Positions 9,920-19,386 of a stretch of DNA of 64,000 nt are shown piece after piece. The DNA is taken from NCBI GenBank assembly GCA_026195905.1, contig JAPHRE010000021.1, positions 1 through 64,000 on the forward strand. Direction: 5' to 3'. The notes beneath the pieces are model-generated. The model made no database searches, was not told the DNA's origin, and saw only the letters and a list, made by a program, of their open reading frames with translations. Each line of letters opens with the position of its first letter. The first letter of the stretch is position 1. The stretch is from Pseudopelagicola sp. GTDB lineage: Bacteria; Pseudomonadota; Alphaproteobacteria; Rhodobacterales; Rhodobacteraceae. The position numbers and the translations under genes are program-made.

Positions 9920-10789
9920 GTGATCGGCCTCGTAGGTATCGTCCTGATTTTTGTTATGGTGTTCGGTGGCTATATTGCCGCTGGTGGTAAACTTGGGATC
10001 ATTCTCAAGGCGATGCCATTCGAGCTTGCCATGATTGGAGGCGCGGCAATCGGAGCCTTTTTGCTCAGCAACGACATCGCAAGCGTCAAACATACGATCA
10101 AAGATGTCGGAAAGGTTTTTAAGGGGCCGAAATGGAAAAATGACGACTATCGAGACCTTCTTTGTCTCTTGTTTGAGTTGATCCGTTTGGCGCGTCAAAA
10201 CCCCGTGGCCATCGAGGAACATATTGAGGCACCGGAAACCTCTGCAATTTTTGGAAAATACCCAAGAATTCAGGCAGATACAGAGGCGGTCGCGTTGATC
10301 GCGGACACGATGCGCTCGGCGTCGATGAATTATGACGATCCGCATCAGGTCGAAGAGGTGCTTGATAAACGGATGGAGGCGAGCCTTCACCATGCCCTCC
10401 ACTCCAGCCATGCGCTGCAAACTATGGCTGATGGCCTGCCGGCGCTTGGAATTGTTGCGGCGGTGCTTGGGGTGATCAAAACTATGGGGTCTATTGACCA
10501 GCCGCCGGAAATCCTTGGCAAGATGATTGGTGGCGCTTTGGTTGGGACTTTTCTTGGGGTGTTCCTGGCTTATGGGCTTGTTGGTCCATTCGCGGCCAAA
10601 CTCAAGGCCGTCGTTGAAGAGGACAGCCACTTTTATCAACTGATCCGCGAAGTTTTGGTCGCAAACCTGCATAACCACCCAACGAATATCTGTATCGAGG
10701 TTGGTCGCCAAAACACGCCCGCACATTCACGGCCAAGCTATTCCGACCTCGAGGATGCCCTAAAGGCTGCCAAGAAGGAGGCGGCATGA
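9920..10789 (+). CDS. motA: Flagellar motor stator protein MotA
   Basis: 289 aa; MIGLVGIVLIFVMVFGGYIAAGGKLGIILKAMPFELAMIGGAAIGAFLLSN; GLPALGIVAAVLGVIKTMGSIDQPPEILGKMIGGALVGTFLGVFLAYGLVGP. Confidence 0.96.
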   Translation: MIGLVGIVLIFVMVFGGYIAAGGKLGIILKAMPFELAMIGGAAIGAFLLSNDIASVKHTIKDVGKVFKGPKWKNDDYRDLLCLLFELIRLARQNPVAIEEHIEAPETSAIFGKYPRIQADTEAVALIADTMRSASMNYDDPHQVEEVLDKRMEASLHHALHSSHALQTMADGLPALGIVAAVLGVIKTMGSIDQPPEILGKMIGGALVGTFLGVFLAYGLVGPFAAKLKAVVEEDSHFYQLIREVLVANLHNHPTNICIEVGRQNTPAHSRPSYSDLEDALKAAKKEAA

Positions 10790-12975
10790 TGCGGTATTTC
10801 CTTGGCGTTTTCCTTGTGTTTTGGGCGACCTTGGTGGCGTCAGAAACGGTTGATGTCCGATCCGGGGAACATGATGGGTTTACCCGACTTGTTTTTACGC
10901 TGCCGGGTGCGAATACAAAATGGTCTGTTTCCGGGGGGGATCGGGAGTATGTCCTCAGGATTGGCACCAATGCGCCTGAATACGCGGCGGCAACGGTCTT
11001 TGATCGTATTCCTCGAACGCGCCTTGCCGCTTTGACGTTGGCGGATGGCAATCAAGAGGTTTTGATGCGGCTTGCGTGCCCTTGTGTGGTTGAGGCCTTT
11101 GCGTTCGGCGCCCGCAGTGTTGTCGTCGATATCCGCTCTCCTGACGAAGACCTATCGCCAGCCCCGGAAGCGACCCAAGTTCAACAAGATGCACCACCGC
11201 CAAGCACGATCTTGCGGTTGCCAGAAAAAGAACGTGAGAAGGCCAGTCAAAAATGGACGGGCCTAGACAGGTTTGTCGATGAAACAGAACGCAAGCGAGA
11301 TAATCGAAACCAACTTGTGCGGGCCGTGGCGCGTGCAGCCTCGCAAGGGCTTGTGGCCCCCAATGTGTCCCTATCGCCCCCTGCGACGAAGAAACCAGCG
11401 GTGAAAGAACCAGAGGCGGCCTCGCAAAACGCCGCTATTGATGCGCATATGCGCAACAACCTTCGGACCGAGACGAGCTATGATAGGGTTTTTTCTACGG
11501 TTGAAGAGGCCTTACCGACCAACACCTGTTTGCCCGATGATCTTGTTGATATTGCGCAATGGAAGGGCGGCGGAGAGGAGGCAAGTGCGCGTCCTTTGAC
11601 ATGGGCATCGCTTTATGACGAGGCCGGAGCGGTCGATGTCCAAGCCGTGCTCGCCCAAGCCCGCGCTCTTTTATATCAGACCTTCGGCAGAGAAGCGCGT
11701 CAGGTTCTTAGCCTTGCTCCGCCGTCAGAGGAAAAACGAATCCTGGGCGCAATGGCGGCGATTATGGATTCAGAGGCGGGGCCGTCGACCATGATTTTTC
11801 CTAGGTCTGAGGACTGCACGGGGCTTGCAGTTCTTTGGGCATTTCTCGAAGAGGCATGGAGTCCCGATAGTGATCAGGAAAAGGCTATACTCCGCGCATT
11901 TACGGCCTTGCCGGGGCATTTGCGCCGCCATCTTGGACCGCGAATCGCCGATAGCTTTCTTGAACTTGGTGAGGTCACGACCGCCGATGTCGTCTCGGCC
12001 ATGATTGATCGGGTAAGCGAAGATACAGACCCAAAAATAAAGCTGTTGCAGGCACAAATTGGTGCAGAAGAAGCCAGTGAGCGCGCGCGCGCGGAGTCTG
12101 CGCTTGCCGACATGGTGCAACAGGGGGAGCGGATCACCCCAGAGGCTCTTATTAGTTTGGTCGATCTATATGCAGAGCGCGGATTTGCCCCGACGCTTGA
12201 CACGGTTGCGTTACTTGAGGCCATTGCACTTGAGCATCGCCGAAGTGTGCTTGGCCAGGATCTGCGCCGCGCCCATGCGATTGCAGCGGCGCTTGCGGGG
12301 CATTTCGAGAAAGCCTTTGATGTTGCAAGGGATGTCGCGTCTCGCGATGGAGAGCCAGCGGCGCAGGTTTTGCGATCGCGCCTCGTTGCGATGCTTTTGA
12401 AAGAGGCCGATGATGCTACGATCCTCAAGATTGCACTTGGGCAAAACCTTGGCCTTGAAAAGGCTCTGGAACGTGGTGCGGTTTTGGACCTGTCCGAAAG
12501 ACTTGTTGCGATGGGTTTCCCGGACCAAGGCGCAGATGTTTTAGGGACCATCCCATTCCATATGACCGAGCGTGAACGCATTTTGCGGGCACGGTTGGCT
12601 CTGTCAAATGGGCGACCTCGACAAGCAGAGGCAGAGTTGCTTGGGATAGAGAGTCCTGACGCCCAGAAACTCCGGGCGCGCGCGCGCGCGCTAGCCGGGG
12701 ACCATGAGCGCGCCGCAGCCGCCTATTCCGAGATCGGGATGCAGGAAGCGGCGGCGCACCAGTCTTGGCTTGCCGGGGATTGGACGCAGGCCCTCCCCCA
12801 AGAAACGCCCACCGCACAACAAGCGCCAAGCCAACCGAATGGTGATCCGAACGCATCCATAGAGGGGGATGTCGGCGGGATTTTGGCGAGGAACAGGGCA
12901 GAGGTTAGGGCGAGTGTTGAACTCCGCGCGCAGCTCAACGGCCTTCTCGTGCAATATGCTCCGCCAGATTTTTGA
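10786..12975 (+). CDS. Large exported protein, AMIN-like N-terminus and TPR-like C-terminus; function unknown, flagellar locus
   Basis: 729 aa; signal peptide MMRYFLGVFLVFWATLVASE; VDVRSGEHDGFTRLVFTLPGANTKWSVSGGDREYVLRI resembles AMIN; helical repeat region to the C-term; start overlaps the motA stop. Confidence 0.6.
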   Translation: MMRYFLGVFLVFWATLVASETVDVRSGEHDGFTRLVFTLPGANTKWSVSGGDREYVLRIGTNAPEYAAATVFDRIPRTRLAALTLADGNQEVLMRLACPCVVEAFAFGARSVVVDIRSPDEDLSPAPEATQVQQDAPPPSTILRLPEKEREKASQKWTGLDRFVDETERKRDNRNQLVRAVARAASQGLVAPNVSLSPPATKKPAVKEPEAASQNAAIDAHMRNNLRTETSYDRVFSTVEEALPTNTCLPDDLVDIAQWKGGGEEASARPLTWASLYDEAGAVDVQAVLAQARALLYQTFGREARQVLSLAPPSEEKRILGAMAAIMDSEAGPSTMIFPRSEDCTGLAVLWAFLEEAWSPDSDQEKAILRAFTALPGHLRRHLGPRIADSFLELGEVTTADVVSAMIDRVSEDTDPKIKLLQAQIGAEEASERARAESALADMVQQGERITPEALISLVDLYAERGFAPTLDTVALLEAIALEHRRSVLGQDLRRAHAIAAALAGHFEKAFDVARDVASRDGEPAAQVLRSRLVAMLLKEADDATILKIALGQNLGLEKALERGAVLDLSERLVAMGFPDQGADVLGTIPFHMTERERILRARLALSNGRPRQAEAELLGIESPDAQKLRARARALAGDHERAAAAYSEIGMQEAAAHQSWLAGDWTQALPQETPTAQQAPSQPNGDPNASIEGDVGGILARNRAEVRASVELRAQLNGLLVQYAPPDF

Positions 12976-13020
12976 GGATTTTGCTCACGAAAAATCAACC
13001 AATTCGCGCCAGGCTCACGT

Positions 13021-13785
13021 GTGAAAGACAGAAGGTTTTTCCTCATGCACCACGACAAAACCGCCTTTGTGCGAAAACGATACCGAATGGACCCGCTGAT
13101 AGGCGTATTCTGTGCTGTGTTCCTTTTTTTCGGGCTGGGGGCGGGCAAGGCGGCATTTGCCAGTGGCGTGCTATGCGATCGCGCCGCGTCACAGGCTTCG
13201 CGCCAAACAGGCGTTCCGGCAAACATATTGCTGGCTTTGACCCGCACAGAAACCGGGCGTCGCAAAGACGGAGTATTTGCCCCTTGGCCGTGGAGCATGA
13301 ATGTCGAAGGCAAGGGGCGCTGGTTCAAAAACCGGGCGGAGGCGGAGGCCTTTTTGCGGACCGTGGTCGGGGCGGGCACGCGTAACTTTGATGTCGGCTG
13401 TTTTCAGATCAATTACAGGTGGCACGGCACTGCGTTCGATACGGTCAATTCCATGTTCGAGCCGCTCGAAAATGCGCTTTATGCGGCCCGTTTTCTACAG
13501 AGGCTTTTTAAGGAAAAGGGCAATTGGGAGGATGCCGCCGCCGCATACCATTCCCGCACACCCAAATTTGCATCGCGTTACAAATCCCGGTTCCAATCCA
13601 TTTTGGCAGGTTTGGACATTCCCCCGAGTTCCGGCAAAAGTGTGCGTCAAACCCAAGCGATCAATGTTGCGCGGCCGAATTTGTATCCTCTGTTAACCCA
13701 AAAAAAGGTCCAAGGGCGCTCTTTTGGGTCACTTGTCCCCATAACGGCTGTTTCTCGTCGTCCTTTCCTTGCATTAGGGGGCTAG
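13021..13785 (+). CDS. Lytic transglycosylase (SLT domain), likely flagellum-associated (SltF-like)
   Basis: SGVLCDRAASQASRQTGVPANILLALTRTETGR...FDVGCFQINYRWHG has the SLT catalytic Glu and GxxQIN-type motif; located in the flagellar locus. GTG 13021 vs ATG 13045 start unresolved. Confidence 0.75.
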   Translation: MKDRRFFLMHHDKTAFVRKRYRMDPLIGVFCAVFLFFGLGAGKAAFASGVLCDRAASQASRQTGVPANILLALTRTETGRRKDGVFAPWPWSMNVEGKGRWFKNRAEAEAFLRTVVGAGTRNFDVGCFQINYRWHGTAFDTVNSMFEPLENALYAARFLQRLFKEKGNWEDAAAAYHSRTPKFASRYKSRFQSILAGLDIPPSSGKSVRQTQAINVARPNLYPLLTQKKVQGRSFGSLVPITAVSRRPFLALGG

Positions 13786-13789
13786 ACAG

Positions 13790-15874
13790 ATGGCACCGTC
13801 CTTACGCGCGTTGTTTAGCCCGACGATCCTGCTTGCGCTGGCTCTTATGGCCGTCATTGTCATGATGATCCTGCCTATGCCGGCCTGGGTTCTTGATATC
13901 GGGCTTGCGGGGTCTTTTGCGCTCGCGATTCTCATCTTTACAGTGACGCTTTTTATCGAAGAACCATTGGATTTCTCATCCTTCCCGACGGTGCTTCTTG
14001 CGGCGCTTATGCTGCGCTTGTCGCTGAATGTATCGTCCACGAAACTCATTATCGGCGAAGGCCATTCCGGCACTCATGCGGCGGGAAATGTGATCGAAGG
14101 GTTTGCGCAATTCGTCATGGGCGGAAGCGTTTTCCTTGGGCTTGTGGTCTTTGGGGTGCTGCTGATCGTCAATTTTATGGTCATCACGAAGGGCGCGGCG
14201 CGTATGGCCGAAGTGGGCGCGCGCTTTGCGCTTGATGGCATGCCGGGGCGACAGCTTGCGATTGATAGCGATATGTCCGCTGGCGCGATCACCCACGAAG
14301 AAGCAAAGGCCCGAAGGGCCAAGCAGGAGCAGGAAACAACCTTTTTCGGCTCGCTCGACGGTGCATCGAAATTCGTTAAGGGGGATGCTGTTGCTGGCCT
14401 CTTGATCACGCTCATGAACCTTGTGATGGGGGTCATCATGGGGATCATGGTGCATGGCATGCCGGTTGCCCAGGCCTTTGAAACTTATGCGATTTTAACG
14501 GTTGGCGATGGTCTTGTTACACAGATTCCCGCCGTTATCATTTCTATTGCCTCGGCGCTTCTTCTGGCGCGCGGCGGCACGACGGGAACCACGGATCTTA
14601 CCTTGGTTAAACAACTCGGAAGTCATCCTGCGGCGTTGGCGACCGTGGCGATTCTCATGGTGTTGTTTGCGCTTGTGCCGGGGCTTCCTTTTGTGCCGTT
14701 CATTTCAGGCGGGGCGCTTCTTGGGACGGTTGCCTTCTTCTTACACAAAAGCAAATCAAATGCGGAGCTTCAGGAGGGCGAGGTTGAGGCAGACGTCCCT
14801 GCGCCGCGCGCACGGATCGGCGATGTGATTGACCTTGAGGATATCCATGTCGAATTCGCACCGAACCTTGTCGAGATGGTGCTTGATCCCGGTGCGGGGC
14901 TTGATACGCGGATCGAAAATATGCGCCGCCATATCGCGGCGGCTTACGGAATAATCCTGCCGGAAATTCGCCTTACGGACAATCCGGCCCTTCCCGACGG
15001 AACATATGTCATTCGTATTCACGGCGTGGAACATGACCGGGTTACGATACGGCCCGAACGCGTACTTCTTTTGTTGCCCGATGGCCCTTCGGATAGGCTC
15101 CCGGCGGGGGAAGATACACAAGAGCCGGTCTATGGTGCCCCGGCCCGTTGGATTCCGCAAGATCAGCAAGAGCGGGCCGCCGTCACGGGATCAACGACGG
15201 TTCAACCTGTAGAGGTTTTGGCAACTCATCTTCTTGAGACCATCAAACGCAACCTGAGCCGACTTTTGACGCTCAAGGTTTTGCGACGGCTTCTTGATGA
15301 GATGGTCAATCTAAGCGATCCCGCGCGAGCCGAGGCCAACCGGCGCATGCTTGATGATTTGATCCCTGACAAAATCCCGATTGAGCTTCTGCATCGTGTC
15401 CTGCGCCTGCTGCTTGATGAACAGGTTTCGATCCGCAACATGCCTTTGATTCTTGAATCAATTGTCGAATTGCGTGCGCCAAACCTGACTTCGGAAGCCA
15501 TCTGTGAGCATGTTCGCCAAAGGCTTGGATTTCAAATCGTGGCCGAGATGCGTCGCGACGACGGGACGTTGCCCCTTATTCAGCTTGCGCCGGATTGGGA
15601 CGAGGTTTTTGCCGGGTATCAGGTCGAAGGTGATCGGGGCGGGTCGGATTTTGCCCTGCCACCTGACATTTTTAACAAGCTTGCCAATGGCATTTCCGAG
15701 AAATTTTCCGAGATTGGAGCGCAGGGCGTAAGCGCCGGTCTGGTGACGAGCGCCCCCAAACGCCGGTTTCTCAAGACTGTCATGACGGCGAAAGGAATCC
15801 GCAACCCGGTTTTGGCGTTCGAAGAAATCGGGGTCGATGCCCGCCCGGCCCTTGTTGGGGTGGTTTCGCCTTGA
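13790..15874 (+). CDS. flhA: Flagellar type III export protein FlhA
   Basis: 694 aa; LDFSSFPTVLLAALMLRLSLNVSSTKLIIGEGHSGTHAAGNVIEGFAQFVMGG; RYALDGMPGRQLAIDSDM-like block. Confidence 0.97.
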   Translation: MAPSLRALFSPTILLALALMAVIVMMILPMPAWVLDIGLAGSFALAILIFTVTLFIEEPLDFSSFPTVLLAALMLRLSLNVSSTKLIIGEGHSGTHAAGNVIEGFAQFVMGGSVFLGLVVFGVLLIVNFMVITKGAARMAEVGARFALDGMPGRQLAIDSDMSAGAITHEEAKARRAKQEQETTFFGSLDGASKFVKGDAVAGLLITLMNLVMGVIMGIMVHGMPVAQAFETYAILTVGDGLVTQIPAVIISIASALLLARGGTTGTTDLTLVKQLGSHPAALATVAILMVLFALVPGLPFVPFISGGALLGTVAFFLHKSKSNAELQEGEVEADVPAPRARIGDVIDLEDIHVEFAPNLVEMVLDPGAGLDTRIENMRRHIAAAYGIILPEIRLTDNPALPDGTYVIRIHGVEHDRVTIRPERVLLLLPDGPSDRLPAGEDTQEPVYGAPARWIPQDQQERAAVTGSTTVQPVEVLATHLLETIKRNLSRLLTLKVLRRLLDEMVNLSDPARAEANRRMLDDLIPDKIPIELLHRVLRLLLDEQVSIRNMPLILESIVELRAPNLTSEAICEHVRQRLGFQIVAEMRRDDGTLPLIQLAPDWDEVFAGYQVEGDRGGSDFALPPDIFNKLANGISEKFSEIGAQGVSAGLVTSAPKRRFLKTVMTAKGIRNPVLAFEEIGVDARPALVGVVSP

Positions 15875-16641
15875 ATGCGATGTCGGACCTCATTGGGTTT
15901 GTCACGGGTGCGGGCGAGCATGGGTTTCATGTTTTTCTAAGGCTGGGCGCGTTGGTGGCTTTGCTTCCGGCATTCGGGGAACAATCAATTCCCATGCGGG
16001 TCAAACTTGCGATCGCGCTGGCGTTTGCGCTCATCGTCGCGCCAGCCGTGCCGCCGGTTGAGTTTGCGCCCGGCTTGGCCGGTTTGGCCTGGAGCGTTCT
16101 CACGGAGACGCTTTCTGGGTTTTTGCTTGGGATCGGTTTGCGGTTTTTTGTCTTTGCGCTTCAGACCGCCGGGGCGATGGCCGCGCAGAGCATGTCCTTG
16201 TCACAACTTTTTGGTCAGGCCGGGGTCGATCCGATGCCCGCTATGGGCCATGTCCTGACGCTTGCCGGGCTCACGCTTGCGGTTACGGCGGGTTTGCATG
16301 TGCGGGTCGCTGAGCTTGCGATCCGTTCCTATGATTTCCTGCCAATGGCGCGCTTGCCGCTTTCAGACGATGTCTCGCAATGGGGGGTGACACAAGCCGC
16401 GGGCGTGTTTGCGCTTGCCTTTCGGTTGGCCGCGCCCTTTCTGATTGCCTCAACGCTCTATAACCTTGCGATGGGGGTTATTAACCGCGCAATGCCACAG
16501 CTCATGGTGGCTTTTGTGGGGGCTCCCCTGATTACGGCCGGTGGTCTTGCGCTTTTGTTCATAGTGGCGTCGCCCTTGCTGAGCCTTTGGCTTGAGGCGT
16601 TTCATGCCTTTATCGAAAACCCGATCGGAGCGGGGCGATGA
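15871..16641 (+). CDS. fliR: Flagellar type III export protein FliR
   Basis: 256 aa; FLRLGALVALLPAFGEQSIPMRVKLAIALAFALIVAP; FGQAGVDPMPAMGHVLTLAGLTL; overlaps flhA stop. Confidence 0.93.
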   Translation: MNAMSDLIGFVTGAGEHGFHVFLRLGALVALLPAFGEQSIPMRVKLAIALAFALIVAPAVPPVEFAPGLAGLAWSVLTETLSGFLLGIGLRFFVFALQTAGAMAAQSMSLSQLFGQAGVDPMPAMGHVLTLAGLTLAVTAGLHVRVAELAIRSYDFLPMARLPLSDDVSQWGVTQAAGVFALAFRLAAPFLIASTLYNLAMGVINRAMPQLMVAFVGAPLITAGGLALLFIVASPLLSLWLEAFHAFIENPIGAGR

Positions 16642-17723
16642 GTGAGGAATCGCATGCTGATAAACCGCATGATCCGACCCAGCGAAAACTCGACCAAGCG
16701 CGCAAAAAGGGCGAGGTTGTCCGGTCAACCGATATCTCTGCCGCGGCGTCTTATGGTGGCCTTCTGATCGCGTTTGTTGTGCTGGGGCTTTCGACGGTGT
16801 CGTCGGTGTTCAACGTGCTCTTTTCTTTCCTAGATCGGACGCATAATCTCGCTCCGATGGTCTTTGAAGGTCATCCATCAGCAGCCTTGGCCGGGGTTTT
16901 TCGCGAAATGCTCGTCGCGATTTCGCCGTGGTTCGCGATCCCGTTTTTTCTTGTCCTCGCCGGGCTTTTTGCACAGCGGGCGATTGTATTCGCCCCAGAC
17001 AAGCTTGTCTTGAAGGTCTCGCGCATAAATCCGCTTGAAAATGCGCGGCAGAAATACGGACGCCGAGGCCTGTTCGAGTTTGCCAAGAGCTTTGCAAAAC
17101 TCGTTGTGTTTTCGCTTTGCCTCTTTCTCGTGACGAGGGGGCGGTTGTCTGAAATCACCGGAGCTATGAACGGATCGCCTTTGCAAGTCGCGGCGTTGAT
17201 GGGGCAGATCTGTGTGGCGTTTTTGGTGAACGTCTTGTTGATTTCTTCGGTTATCGCCGGAATTGACTACCTGTGGCAGCGCCAAGAATTTCATCTACGC
17301 AATCGCATGAGCTATAAGGAATTGCAGGACGAAGCCAAGGAAGCAGAAGGCGACCCGCATCTTAAGGGCGAACGTCGACGCAAGGCGCAGGCGATTGCGT
17401 CAACGCAAATGATGGCATCGGTTCCTGAGGCGAGCGTTGTGATTGTCAATCCAACGCATTTCGCGGTTGCCCTAAAATGGACCCAGACCCGAGATCAGGC
17501 GCCGGTATGCGTTGCCAAGGGTGTGGATGAAACGGCGCATCGAATTCGGGAGATTGCGCAGGAAAACGGGGTTCCTATTCATAGTGATCCACCCACTGCG
17601 CGCGCCCTTTTTGCGACTGTAGAGCTCGAACAGGAAATTCAGCCGGAACACTACCGCGCTGTCGCGGCCGCAATCCGGTTCGCCGAAGCCATGCGGAAAA
17701 AGGCAGGGAGCAGGGCGATATGA
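16638..17723 (+). CDS. flhB: Flagellar type III export protein FlhB
   Basis: 361 aa; DPTQRKLDQARKKGEVVRSTDISAAASYGG; autocleavage motif VVIVNPTHFAVALKW. Confidence 0.96.
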   Translation: MSEESHADKPHDPTQRKLDQARKKGEVVRSTDISAAASYGGLLIAFVVLGLSTVSSVFNVLFSFLDRTHNLAPMVFEGHPSAALAGVFREMLVAISPWFAIPFFLVLAGLFAQRAIVFAPDKLVLKVSRINPLENARQKYGRRGLFEFAKSFAKLVVFSLCLFLVTRGRLSEITGAMNGSPLQVAALMGQICVAFLVNVLLISSVIAGIDYLWQRQEFHLRNRMSYKELQDEAKEAEGDPHLKGERRRKAQAIASTQMMASVPEASVVIVNPTHFAVALKWTQTRDQAPVCVAKGVDETAHRIREIAQENGVPIHSDPPTARALFATVELEQEIQPEHYRAVAAAIRFAEAMRKKAGSRAI

Positions 17724-18130
17724 AGGCAAATGATCTACGACAGATGATGCAGGTTACGGATATGCGCTTTCGGGCGGAGCGGGATCAGTTTCGGGCAATA
17801 TGTGAGGAAGAAAAACGCCTTCGCAGGCTTCTTGAGGGTTTGGACAGACGCAAAGAAAAAGCGCGCAACGACCTTGCCGGGGACGCGTCGATGCGTTTGG
17901 TCGGAAAAGATATTTCATGGATGAATTGGGCGGATCAGCATCGAAGGCGGCTGACTGCGCAACTCGCGAATACATTGGCGCGCAAAGAGGGCGCTTTTGT
18001 GCGGTTTCAAGACGCCTATGGCAGGGATGCGGTTCTACGGCGGATGCTTGATCGGACAATGAGCGCCGATCACGCAGAGCAGGATCGGCAAGATGCCGAA
18101 CGCATCGAGGATGATATGATCCTGCGCTAG
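17720..18130 (+). CDS. Hypothetical coiled-coil protein, candidate FliJ-like
   Basis: 136 aa, highly charged helical (RFRAERDQFRAICEEEKRLRRLLEGLDRRKEKARNDL); coupled to flhB. Confidence 0.5.
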   Translation: MKANDLRQMMQVTDMRFRAERDQFRAICEEEKRLRRLLEGLDRRKEKARNDLAGDASMRLVGKDISWMNWADQHRRRLTAQLANTLARKEGAFVRFQDAYGRDAVLRRMLDRTMSADHAEQDRQDAERIEDDMILR

Positions 18131-18137
18131 GCTTGGA

Positions 18138-18638
18138 TCAGACTTCCTGTCGCGCGATATCAATAATGAGGACGTCGGATACGCTCATGCCGATTATCTT
18201 GTGGGCGGTTTCCCGCAGTGCTTGGCGAAGAACGTCGAGGTTGGACGAATTGGTAAAGGCGCCCTGAAACCCGCCCATGTTGGCGTGGTCGAACATGGTC
18301 TGAAGAAAAGCGTCTCGCAGCTTGGGTTCAACCGCAAAAATATGTTCGCGCTCTCCCAAGGCAACCTCAAGGCTAAGGGACAAAAGCACGATGGAGGTTA
18401 CTTTGCTTTCGGCCAGAACAGGCACAACGAACTGGTTGTTAAGTTTAACGTATTCCTTGTCCGCTGAGGCGGCCTCGGTGGTGTCCGGGGCGGATTGCAC
18501 GAGGTCTTTGGATTGTGTGTCACAGTCGCAGGCACATTCGTCGGCTTCGTTTGACACATCAGGGCGTAGCACAAGGCCGGCGCCAATACCTGCACCTGTT
18601 GCAAGCAGAACGAGGAAAATGGGGAGTAACTTTTTCAT
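18138..18638 (-). CDS. Second FliL-like flagellar basal body-associated protein with CxCxC motif
   Basis: 166 aa; N-term TM; YVKLNNQFVVPVLAESKVTSIVLLSLSLEVALGEREHIFAVEPKLRDAFLQTMFDHA is FliL-like; upstream of flgH on the opposite strand to flhB. Confidence 0.65.
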   Translation of the reverse strand: MKKLLPIFLVLLATGAGIGAGLVLRPDVSNEADECACDCDTQSKDLVQSAPDTTEAASADKEYVKLNNQFVVPVLAESKVTSIVLLSLSLEVALGEREHIFAVEPKLRDAFLQTMFDHANMGGFQGAFTNSSNLDVLRQALRETAHKIIGMSVSDVLIIDIARQEV

Positions 18639-18649
18639 CCTGGCATCTC

Positions 18650-19375
18650 TTAGAAAGGAAGAATCGCATCGAGAATCTGAAGCCCGTAGCGCGGTTGTTG
18701 GACATCTGAGATATGTCCGCGCCCGCCGTAGGACACTCTTGCAGAGGCGATCTTGTCATAGGTGATTTCATTCTGGCGTGAGATGTCTTGCGGGCGCACG
18801 TAACCAGATACCAGAAGCTCTCGCATTTCGTAGTTAACCCGGAGTTCCTGTGATCCCTTGATGGAGAGAACCCCGTTGGGCAGAACATCAACGACCGTTG
18901 CCGCAACGCGCAGCATCAGTTTTTCACTCCGGCTTACGGATCCGTCACCGCCGGATTGACTTGATGAACCGATAGACACAGCTTCGGACATGGTTGCGCC
19001 GTCCGGTAATTTTTCATCAATTCTCTGCGGCACACCGAACAAGTTTGGGACGTTGAGCGACTCGGATCCGTTGCGTGACCGGGAGGTCTGGTTTGAAATC
19101 TCGGCTTCTTCGTCAATTTCAAGAACGACCGTGACAATGTCCCCCTGTTTCATGGCGCGTCTGTCGCCGAGTAGGGATTCTTGATCCCCCGTCCAGAGAG
19201 AGGATGCCTTGACCGGATGTTTTAGGTGGACGGTTTGCGGCATGGGAGGATTCATCATCACATAGTGTTCGGCGCTATTTTCGACCGGGGAAAATTCAGG
19301 CGGTTGGCCGATGTGATCCATACGCGCACAGGCAGTGACCGAGGTTAAGACACCAAGACAGATCAGAAACCGCAT
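18650..19375 (-). CDS. flgH: Flagellar L-ring protein FlgH
   Basis: 241 aa; lipoprotein signal TSVTACARM; ASLWTGDQESLLGDRRAMKQGDIVTVVLEIDEEAEISNQTSRSR; VLPNGVLSIKGSQELRVNYEMRELLVSGYVRPQDIS. Confidence 0.95.
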   Translation of the reverse strand: MRFLICLGVLTSVTACARMDHIGQPPEFSPVENSAEHYVMMNPPMPQTVHLKHPVKASSLWTGDQESLLGDRRAMKQGDIVTVVLEIDEEAEISNQTSRSRNGSESLNVPNLFGVPQRIDEKLPDGATMSEAVSIGSSSQSGGDGSVSRSEKLMLRVAATVVDVLPNGVLSIKGSQELRVNYEMRELLVSGYVRPQDISRQNEITYDKIASARVSYGGRGHISDVQQPRYGLQILDAILPF

Positions 19376-19386
19376 GTTTTTCTCCT

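Noticed and set aside
9890-10726. 278-aa minus-strand ORF
   Set aside because: Antisense to motA, which is certain.
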